Below, piece by piece: positions 1 through 5,000 of a stretch of DNA of 6,193 nucleotides. The stretch spans positions 1-6,193 of the forward strand of contig JAPJRA010000246.1 of the NCBI GenBank assembly GCA_030824835.1, read 5' to 3'. The position numbers and the translations under genes were made by a program. The DNA is from Geminicoccaceae bacterium (GTDB lineage Bacteria > Pseudomonadota > Alphaproteobacteria > Geminicoccales > Geminicoccaceae). A model generated the notes under the pieces. That model had not been told where the DNA came from. It did no database searches and saw only the letters and a program-made list of their open reading frames with translations. Position 1 is the first letter of the stretch; every line of letters begins with the position of its first letter.

Positions 1-18
1 AGGGAGCGCACGCCGATC

Positions 19-38
19 GAGAGGCCCGGGGCCGTCTC
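19..38 (-). terminator. Short GC-rich inverted repeat over the TRAP receptor stop
   Basis: GAGA-GGC at the receptor stop pairs with GCC-TCTC downstream, with one bulged C and a CCCGG loop. The first arm overlaps the TGA stop at 39-37. No T-run follows in the remaining 18 bases, and a further gene may start just outside the window, so this may be an intercistronic hairpin rather than the end of the operon. Confidence 0.25.
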
Positions 39-1110
39 AGTCACTGGAACGGGCTGCGAGATAGGCTTCGACGGAAACGCGCGACCATGGCTCGACCCGT
101 CGCAATGCCTCGAGGTAGGAAGCATGGATGCGCTGGCCGATCCCGCCATCGGCGGCGAAGGCGGCCAGCAGGTCGGCCGCCTGCTCACGCGCGGCGGCGA
201 CGACGCCATCGGGCCAGCGGCGCAGCGTGACCCCGTGCTGGTCCACCAGGGTCGCCAGCGCCTGCCCGTTGCGCCAGTCGGCCTCGGCCAGCGTGAACGC
301 ATTTTCGGCGGCGCACGCGTCGGCCACGACGGCCTGCAGCTCGCCGGGCAGGCCTTCCCAGGCGGCACGGCCGATGAGGCACTCCGCGGTGCCGTTCGGC
401 TTGGTGAAGGTCGGCCAGTAATAGAGCTTGGCACTCTGGTAGAAGCCGGCGGCGAGGTCGCTGGCGGGGCCGAGAAACTCGACCGCATCGATGGTGCCGC
501 TCTGCAGCGCCGGGTAGATCTCGGGCACGCCCAGCGCCACCGTGACCGCACCCAGCCGCTGGAACAGCTCGCCGCCGAGCCCGGCACTGCGCAGCTTGAG
601 CCCGCGCAGATCGTCAGGCCCGTCGATCTCGCGGCGGAACCAGCCGCCCATCTGAACGCCGGAGTTGCCGGCCATGAAGGGCTTGAGGCCGAACGGCGCA
701 TAGAGCTCGTCCCACAGCGCCTGGCCGCCGCCATGGTCGATCCAGGCGGCATGCTCGGCCGGGGCCAGGCCGAACGGCACCGTCGTGAAGAACGGCGCCG
801 CCTTGGCCTTGCCGGCCCAATAGAACGAGGCGGAATGACCCATCTCGGCGGCGCCGGAGTTGACGGCGTCGAACACCTGCAGCGCCGGCACCAGCTCGCC
901 GGCGGCATAGAGCTGGATGGTCAGCCTGCCGCCGCTCGCCTGCCCGATCCGGTCGGCCAGGCGCTGGGCGTTCATCCCCGGGCCGGGCAGGTTGCGTGGC
1001 CAGGAGGTGACCATCCGCCAGCTCAGACCGGCCTGCGCCCGCAGCAGGGCCGGCGCCGCCAGCACGCCGGCACCACCGAGCAGGAGGCCACGTCGTCCGG
1101 ACTGTGTCAT
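37..1110 (-). CDS. TRAP-type solute-binding protein, TakP/DctP family, in the thi operon
   Basis: Periplasmic receptor of a tripartite ATP-independent (TRAP) transporter; it would capture a small carboxylate-type solute and deliver it to a DctQ/DctM membrane pair. The 357-residue length fits the DctP family. The N-terminus has a twin-arginine-like signal (R6-R7, hydrophobic GGAGVLAAPALL at 12-23, likely cleavage after A25 or A27). Mature motifs resemble Rhodobacter TakP, a 2-oxo-acid receptor: SGVQMGGWFRREI (150-162), YPALQSGTIDAVEFLGP (199-215) and AAGEL (69-73). These resemblances are from memory. I chose the ATG at 1110 because the signal peptide starts there and it overlaps the thiD stop as ATGA; an open frame runs further upstream but lies antisense-free inside thiD and encodes nothing recognisable. 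The ATGA overlap argues for translational coupling to thiD and TPP-riboswitch control. No membrane subunit is visible: only 36 bases remain downstream. The substrate is unknown. Confidence 0.9.
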   Translation of the reverse strand: MTQSGRRGLLLGGAGVLAAPALLRAQAGLSWRMVTSWPRNLPGPGMNAQRLADRIGQASGGRLTIQLYAAGELVPALQVFDAVNSGAAEMGHSASFYWAGKAKAAPFFTTVPFGLAPAEHAAWIDHGGGQALWDELYAPFGLKPFMAGNSGVQMGGWFRREIDGPDDLRGLKLRSAGLGGELFQRLGAVTVALGVPEIYPALQSGTIDAVEFLGPASDLAAGFYQSAKLYYWPTFTKPNGTAECLIGRAAWEGLPGELQAVVADACAAENAFTLAEADWRNGQALATLVDQHGVTLRRWPDGVVAAAREQAADLLAAFAADGGIGQRIHASYLEALRRVEPWSRVSVEAYLAARSSD

Positions 1111-1925
1111 GGGGAGCCATCCAGCTTCGGCCACAGGGCGTGAAAGTGATGCACGGGGCCGATGCCGTGCCCGATGCCGAGACCCTCCCCGGCGGCGATC
1201 GCCCGGGTGAGCCAGGCCTTGGCCTCGATGACCGCCTGCGGCAGCGCGAGACCGCGGGCGAGCAGGGCGGCGATGGCCGAGGACAGCGTGCAGCCCGTCC
1301 CGTGCGTGTGGCGGGTCGGGATCCTCGGCGACTCGAGCCATTGCGCGGCATCGCCGTGCAGCAGCAGGTCCGGGCTGTCCTCGCCGTCCAGATGGCCGCC
1401 CTTGAGCAGCACGTCGGCGACGCCGAGCTGCTGCAGCCGGCGCCCCGCAGGCTCCATCTGCGCCCGCTCGCCGATCGGCTCCCCGGCCAGCAAGGCCGCG
1501 GCTTCCGGCAGGTTGGGCGTGATCAGGCCGGCCAGCGGCAGGAGCCGGGCGCGCAGCGCGTCGACGGCCTCGGCCTGAAGCAGCCGGTCGCCACCCTTGG
1601 CCACCATGACCGGGTCGAGCACCACCCAGCGCGGTCGCCAGCGCAGCAGGCCGTCGGCCACGGCCTCGATCACCTCCGGCGTGCCCAGCATGCCGATCTT
1701 GACCGCGGTCACGTCGAGATCGCCCAGCACCGAATCCATCTGCTGCCGCACGAAGTCCGCATCGATGGCGCGGATGCCCTGAACGCCCAGCGTGTTCTGG
1801 GCGGTGAGCGCGGTGATGACCGAGCTGCCGTAGACACCAAGGGCGGAGAACGTCTTCAGGTCGGCCTGGATCCCGGCGCCGCCGCCACTGTCCGAGCCGG
1901 CGATGGTGAGTGCGATGGCCGTCAC
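1107..1925 (-). CDS. thiD: Hydroxymethylpyrimidine / phosphomethylpyrimidine kinase
   Basis: ThiD phosphorylates 4-amino-5-hydroxymethyl-2-methylpyrimidine (HMP) to HMP-P and then HMP-PP, the pyrimidine substrate of ThiE, in the cytoplasm. The 272 residues match the family length. The ribokinase-fold signatures are clear: TIAGSDSGGGAGIQADLKT at 7-25, ALTAQNTLGVQG at 39-50, KIGMLG at 76-81, LDPVM at 103-107, TPN at 136-138, KGGH at 175-178, and the anion-hole/phosphate motif HTHGTGCTLSSA at 206-217, with C212 at the usual conserved position. The start is a GTG at 1925, which overlaps the thiE stop as GTGA and is preceded by a good Shine-Dalgarno sequence, GAAAGG, at about 8 bases. Its stop overlaps the next gene's start. 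The C-terminus keeps the GIGPVHHFHALW ending (254-265) usual in bacterial ThiD. Co-regulation by the TPP riboswitch upstream of thiE is expected. Confidence 0.96.
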   Translation of the reverse strand: MTAIALTIAGSDSGGGAGIQADLKTFSALGVYGSSVITALTAQNTLGVQGIRAIDADFVRQQMDSVLGDLDVTAVKIGMLGTPEVIEAVADGLLRWRPRWVVLDPVMVAKGGDRLLQAEAVDALRARLLPLAGLITPNLPEAAALLAGEPIGERAQMEPAGRRLQQLGVADVLLKGGHLDGEDSPDLLLHGDAAQWLESPRIPTRHTHGTGCTLSSAIAALLARGLALPQAVIEAKAWLTRAIAAGEGLGIGHGIGPVHHFHALWPKLDGSP

Positions 1926-2593
1926 GAGGCTGACCTTTCGTTGCGGGCCTGGTCGACGATGCGGCGCAGGCGGCGGGCGGCGGCCTCGACGTCGTCGGCC
2001 ATGAAGATGTCGGCGATCACGGCGATCCCGTCGGCGCCGGCAGCGATCACGGCGGCCGCGTTGCGGTGGGTCACGCCGGCGATGCCGCAGCAGGAGAAGC
2101 TCGGATGGTGCTGCCGCAGCGTGCCGATCAGCCGGGCGAGGCCGTCCGGGCCGATGGGCGGGTCCTCGCTGTCCTTGCTCCCGGTGGCGAAGACGGGCCC
2201 GATCCCCGCATAGTCGACGAGGCTCGGATCGACCGTCCGTGCCTCCGCCGGGTGATGGACCGTGGTGCCGAGGATGGCAGCGGCACCGACCATGGCGCGG
2301 GCATCGGCCGGATGCAGATCGGCCTGCCCGAGATGGACGCCGTGGGCCCCGGAGGCCAGGGCGATGTCGACCCGATCGTTGATCAGCAGAGGCACGCCGA
2401 AGGGGGCCAGCGCCTGCAGCACGGCGCGCGCGTGCTCGACCTGTCGGCGTGTGCCGCTGCGCCGCTTGTCGCGCAGCTGGAGCAGGGTGGCACCGCCGCG
2501 GGCGGCGGCAGCGGCCAGCTCGGGCAGGGATCTGCCGCGGCAGCGCTCGGGGTCGAGCACCGCGTAGAGGCGCAGATCGCACCGGCCGCTCAC
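1922..2593 (-). CDS. thiE: Thiamine phosphate synthase
   Basis: ThiE joins HMP-PP to hydroxyethylthiazole phosphate to give thiamine phosphate. With the GTG start it has 223 residues, near the family norm. Motifs of the TIM barrel in order: LRLYAVLDP (7-15), LLQLRDK (37-43), INDR (71-74), GVHLGQADL (85-93), GTTVHHPAEA (109-118), GIGPVFATGSKDS (130-142) and GADGIAVIADIF (186-197). The GSKDS form of the thiazole-phosphate loop is, as I recall, typical of alphaproteobacteria. The segment SFSCCGIAGV (165-174) departs slightly from the common AIGGI strand. No ATG exists near the N-terminus. GTG at 2593 puts six residues before LRLY, as in other ThiE proteins; an in-frame TTG at 2647 would add 18 residues without a recognisable fold element and lacks a properly spaced Shine-Dalgarno sequence. 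The gene sits downstream of a TPP riboswitch and overlaps thiD by four bases. Confidence 0.94.
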   Translation of the reverse strand: MSGRCDLRLYAVLDPERCRGRSLPELAAAAARGGATLLQLRDKRRSGTRRQVEHARAVLQALAPFGVPLLINDRVDIALASGAHGVHLGQADLHPADARAMVGAAAILGTTVHHPAEARTVDPSLVDYAGIGPVFATGSKDSEDPPIGPDGLARLIGTLRQHHPSFSCCGIAGVTHRNAAAVIAAGADGIAVIADIFMADDVEAAARRLRRIVDQARNERSAS

Positions 2594-2611
2594 CGGCGGG
2601 TTTCCCAGCCG
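2594..2611 (-). promoter_or_regulatory. Hairpin covering the thiE ribosome-binding region
   Basis: Immediately upstream of the GTG start the transcript can form CGGC-U-GGG / CCC-GCCG, seven base pairs with one bulged U and an AAA loop. The GGGA in its left arm and loop is the only purine-rich stretch at a ribosome-binding distance. The hairpin could therefore hide the site and act as the output switch of the riboswitch. The pairing is visible in the sequence; the role is inference. Confidence 0.35.
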
Positions 2612-2673
2612 CGTGCACCCTCGGGACCGGGACGACGATAGGCACAACCTTGGGCGGAGATGGCCAGCAATCT

Positions 2674-2699
2674 TCCCTCGTATGGAATCCGACGAGGGA
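2674..2699 (-). promoter_or_regulatory. Perfect 8-bp hairpin in the thi leader
   Basis: The leader between aptamer and thiE contains a perfect inverted repeat, TCCCTCGT and ACGAGGGA, separated by 10 bases. It is not followed by a T-run on the coding strand, so it does not look like a simple Rho-independent terminator. A smaller 5-bp hairpin (GCCGG/CCGGC) sits between it and the aptamer at 2709-2725. Together they are candidates for the expression platform of the TPP riboswitch or for mRNA stabilisation. Confidence 0.4.
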
Positions 2700-2726
2700 G
2701 ATGCGGAGCCGGATATGGTGCCGGCC

Positions 2727-2820
2727 TCTCAAATCCCTTCGCCGGTATGAGCCGGATCAGGTTCCACGGGTTGCGCCGCTTGCGCCTCTCAGCCCGGCTG
2801 ACCCGGACACCCCGTTGAGA
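2727..2820 (-). promoter_or_regulatory. TPP riboswitch (THI element)
   Basis: This RNA element binds thiamine pyrophosphate and represses downstream thiamine genes when it is plentiful. On the minus strand all landmarks are present in order: P1 left strand TCTCAA (2820-2815), GGGGTGTC opening P2 (2813-2806), P3 with CCGG/CCGG arms, the pyrimidine-sensing CTGAGA (2792-2787), ACCCG closing P2 (2771-2767), ACCTGAT (2762-2756), the P4/P5 arm CCGGCTCATACCGG, then GCGAAGGGA and the P1 right strand TTGAGA (2732-2727), which pairs perfectly with the left strand. It lies about 130 bases before the thiE start, with no gene between, so thiE, thiD and the TRAP receptor are its likely targets. No terminator with a T-run follows, which points to control of translation rather than attenuation, though this is inference. 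Confidence 0.96.
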
Positions 2821-2828
2821 TGGAGAGA

Positions 2829-2857
2829 GATGTAGGGCCGAACGCGGACGGTGACAA
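2829..2857 (-). promoter_or_regulatory. Candidate sigma70-type promoter of the thi operon
   Basis: TTGTCA (2857-2852) differs at one position from the -35 consensus and is separated by exactly 17 bases from TACATC (2834-2829), a poor but acceptable -10. The expected transcription start is near 2822, right at the first base pair of riboswitch P1. That fit is the main support. The only other thing in the gap between the protease stop and the riboswitch is a weak 5-bp GCCGG/CCGGC hairpin at 2868-2886 without a T-run, too weak to call a terminator. Confidence 0.45.
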
Positions 2858-2892
2858 TCCCATGGCGGCCGGTGGAGTTTGCCGGCGTCGCG

Positions 2893-4284
2893 TCAGCGGA
2901 TGAGCAGGGACAGCTCGCGCCCGCCGCGCAGCAGATGGACGGTCATGGGCGACGAGGCGTGCTGCAGCATCTGCTCCAGCTCGGCCACCGAGGCAGTGGC
3001 CTGGTCATCGACACCGAAGATGATGTCGCCGCGCCGCAGTCCCGCCTGCGCCGCCTGGCTGCCACGGGCGACGCTGGTGACGAGCACGCCCTCGACCCGC
3101 CCGTAGGCCGGATGCTCCTCGGGGATATCGGCCAGGGCGGCGCCGCCGAACTGGGCGATGCTGTCGCCGCTGTCGCCGCTGTCGGCCGCGCGCCGGCTCA
3201 GCGGCGTGACGGCGACCGTGATCTGCCGGCGGCGACCGTCACGGAGGATGTCCAAGGCCACGCTGCGATTGGCCTCGATCAGCGCCACCCGGTTGCGGAG
3301 CTCGGCGGAGCTGTGGATGGCGGTGCCGTCGACGGCGGTGACGACGTCACCTTGCGCGAGCCCGGCGCGCTCGGCCGGGGAGCCACGCTCGATCTGCGCG
3401 ATCACGGCGCCACCCTCGGCCGTGAGCCCCAGGTCGGCGGCGAGCTTCGGCGTCAGGTCCTGGATCACGACGCCGATCCGGCCACGATGGACCTCGCCGA
3501 AGCGCAGCAGCTGGTCCATCACGCTGCGGGCCATGTTGGCGGGCACGGCGAAGCCGATCCCGACATTGCCGCCGCTGGGTGCCAGGATGGCGGTATTGAT
3601 CCCGATCAGCTCGCCCTTCGAGTTGATCAGCGCCCCGCCGGAATTGCCCGGATTGATCGAGGCGTCGGTCTGGATGAAATCCTCGTAATTGCCGCTGGTG
3701 ATGCCGCTGCGGCCGAGCGCGCTGACGATGCCGGAGGTCACGGTCTGGCCGAGGCCGAACGGGTTGCCGACGGCGACGACGAAGTCGCCGACCTTGAGCT
3801 GATCGGAATCGCCGAACGGCAACTGGGTGAGGCTGCCGGCCGGGATGCGCAGCAGCGCCACGTCGGTGGCCGGATCACTGCCGACCAGCTTGGCGCTGAA
3901 CTCACGCCGATCCTTCAGCGTGACCGTGATGCTGTCGGCGTTGCGGACGACGTGATGGTTGGTCAGCACGTAGCCGCGGCCGGCGTCCACGATCACCCCG
4001 GAGCCGGCGCTGATCGCCCGCCGCTCCGCCGGGCGCTGCTCGGGCACGTCGAAGAACCGTCGAAAGAACGGGTCGGCGAACAGCGGATTTTGCGCCACCG
4101 GCACCCGGCTCTCGACCGACACGTTGACCACCGCGGGTGTGGTGCGCTCGAGCAGCGGCGCCATCGTGACCACGCCGCGCTGGGGATCCAGCGAGAAGAA
4201 GTCCGCCTGCGCCGGCCGCGGCACCAGCGTCTGCAACCAAACGAGGGCAGCCACCACCAGAACGCGCCAGCCTGTCCGTACCAT
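2893..4284 (-). CDS. degQ: Periplasmic serine protease of the Do/DegQ (HtrA) family
   Basis: HtrA-type endopeptidase and chaperone that degrades misfolded envelope proteins in the periplasm. With the ATG at 4284 it has 463 residues, normal for DegQ-like proteins. A Sec signal peptide is clear: MVRTGW, hydrophobic RVLVVAALVWLQTLV and cleavage after AQA (A27). The trypsin-like domain has His111 (VLTNHHVV), Asp141 (DPATDVALLRI) and Ser215 (NPGNSGGAL), a complete triad. Two PDZ domains follow, at about 268-362 (RIGVVIQDLT, SPAERAGLAQGDVV) and 385-463 (GVLVTSVARGSQAAQAGLRRGDII). The LA loop after FFRRFF is short, which favours DegQ over DegP. In-frame ATGs at 4326 and 4335 would add an acidic, non-signal-like extension, so I prefer 4284; none has a strong Shine-Dalgarno sequence. 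It lies between a probable flagellar-operon terminator and the thi promoter and looks monocistronic. A weak promoter candidate (TTGCAC at 4361-4356, CAAATG 17 bases later) precedes it. DegP is the alternative name. Confidence 0.93.
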   Translation of the reverse strand: MVRTGWRVLVVAALVWLQTLVPRPAQADFFSLDPQRGVVTMAPLLERTTPAVVNVSVESRVPVAQNPLFADPFFRRFFDVPEQRPAERRAISAGSGVIVDAGRGYVLTNHHVVRNADSITVTLKDRREFSAKLVGSDPATDVALLRIPAGSLTQLPFGDSDQLKVGDFVVAVGNPFGLGQTVTSGIVSALGRSGITSGNYEDFIQTDASINPGNSGGALINSKGELIGINTAILAPSGGNVGIGFAVPANMARSVMDQLLRFGEVHRGRIGVVIQDLTPKLAADLGLTAEGGAVIAQIERGSPAERAGLAQGDVVTAVDGTAIHSSAELRNRVALIEANRSVALDILRDGRRRQITVAVTPLSRRAADSGDSGDSIAQFGGAALADIPEEHPAYGRVEGVLVTSVARGSQAAQAGLRRGDIIFGVDDQATASVAELEQMLQHASSPMTVHLLRGGRELSLLIR

Positions 4285-4409
4285 GCGTGTCGCCGTTACA
4301 GCATCCGTGTCCGTGGCCCGCTCCATCGCCGACATTTGGACGGCCGGGCCGCGCCGTGCAAGCGGGGGGAGGCGGCGACGCGCGTTTTCAGCGCCGGGCC
4401 GGACCGGGC

Positions 4410-4447
4410 GCCGCCTGAGGCGCTGCAGGGCCAGCGCCTCAGGCGGC
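4410..4447 (-). terminator. Perfect 16-bp GC-rich hairpin over the fliW stop codon
   Basis: Two 16-base arms (4410-4425 and 4432-4447) are exact reverse complements around a 6-base loop. On the minus strand the first arm holds the last two Ala codons and the TGA stop of fliW. A second, imperfect GC-rich inverted repeat follows at 4391-4411. No T-run follows on either strand, so it is not a textbook intrinsic terminator; it may still stop transcription, protect the 3' end of the flagellar mRNA or work with Rho. The structure is seen, the function inferred. Confidence 0.5.
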
Positions 4448-4915
4448 CTGCAGGAGATGGCGTACCGGGTAGGCGGCACCGGTCAGGACGGGCTGCGCGC
4501 CCAGGCGCCGGAAGGTGTCGAGCACGACCGGCGCCCGCAGGTTGACGTAGAGCGTCGGCCGCAGCGCCCCGTCGGTGCCGGCCTCGTGACGGCAGGTGAC
4601 GACGAGCAGGACCGCGGCATGCTCGGGCCGGATGCCGAGACGGGCGCAGGCCGCATCCACGTCGTGCACGTGCAGGGGCAGAAGGTGCGGGGTGTAGCGC
4701 AGGACGAGCAGGCACAGCTCCGAATTGTCCGCGCACTGGAGCAGCAGGAAATCGCCGGCGCCGCCGGGCGCCGGGCGCAGCGCGAACCGCGTGATTCCCG
4801 GAAATCCGGGCAGGCCCTGCGGGAACAGGATCGTTCCCATGGCCGAGGAGGGCAAGGGCGACGGCATCTCGGATCCGGCGGCAGGTGCCGCGGCGTCATC
4901 GTTGATCGCGCTCAT
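4439..4915 (-). CDS. fliW: FliW-family flagellar assembly factor
   Basis: FliW is a cytoplasmic protein that binds flagellin and antagonises CsrA, tying flagellin translation to export. The family signatures are the ILFPQGLPGF block (29-38, typically ITFPEGLPGF), the TLYVNLRAPVVLD strand (121-133) and the YPVRHLL end (149-155). The position directly after flgK-flgL is the classic one and supports the call. With the ATG at 4915 it has 158 residues. An ATG at 4867 (142 residues) has a slightly better upstream purine run (GGATCCGAG) and cannot be excluded; ATG 4840 lies too close to the conserved block. The first strand of typical FliW, rich in charged residues with a GEIEV-like motif, is replaced by an Ala/Pro/Ser-rich stretch whichever start is used. 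No csrA follows, which is unusual for fliW. The frame remains open upstream to 4999 but encodes nothing FliW-like. Confidence 0.85.
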   Translation of the reverse strand: MSAINDDAAAPAAGSEMPSPLPSSAMGTILFPQGLPGFPGITRFALRPAPGGAGDFLLLQCADNSELCLLVLRYTPHLLPLHVHDVDAACARLGIRPEHAAVLLVVTCRHEAGTDGALRPTLYVNLRAPVVLDTFRRLGAQPVLTGAAYPVRHLLQAA

Positions 4916-4922
4916 CCAAGGC

Positions 4923-4954
4923 CCCGAGTGCTGCGGTGGTAAGGCATACTCGGG
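4923..4954 (-). promoter_or_regulatory. 7-bp stem-loop just upstream of fliW
   Basis: CCCGAGT and ACTCGGG pair exactly around an 18-base loop in the gap between flgL and fliW. The 3' arm ends seven bases before the ATG at 4915, so the stem would affect ribosome access. The bases across the start read TTGGATGAG, containing the GGATG core found in CsrA-binding sites. A role in post-transcriptional control of fliW is possible but only inferred. Confidence 0.3.
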
Positions 4955-5000
4955 TAGCCTACGACGTTGCGGTTGCCGGCGGGTTAACCGGGCCAGCAAT

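Noticed and set aside
124..1143. Plus-strand frame opposite the TRAP receptor
   Set aside because: Antisense shadow of a well-supported gene; composition typical of reverse-complement translation of GC-rich codons.
1104..2213. Long plus-strand frame opposite thiD and part of thiE
   Set aside because: It covers two clear minus-strand genes and shows no recognisable domain, ribosome-binding site or sensible boundary.
2674..2699. Rho-independent terminator in the thi leader
   Set aside because: The stem is perfect, but no T-run follows on the coding strand, so an intrinsic terminator is not supported.
1926..2732. N-terminal extension of the thiD frame across thiE
   Set aside because: It overlaps thiE in another frame and is Arg/Pro-rich without homology. 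ThiD begins properly at the GTG at 1925 with a good ribosome-binding site.
4333..4361. TTGCAC/17/CAAATG as a promoter for the protease gene
   Set aside because: The -10 matches only two consensus positions, and no other signal supports it, so it is mentioned only with the gene.
2851..4545. 564-codon open frame on the plus strand opposite the protease gene
   Set aside because: It is exactly antisense to a protease with all family motifs; the translation is rich in Gly, Asp, Arg, His and Ala without domains. It is a codon-bias shadow common in GC-rich DNA.
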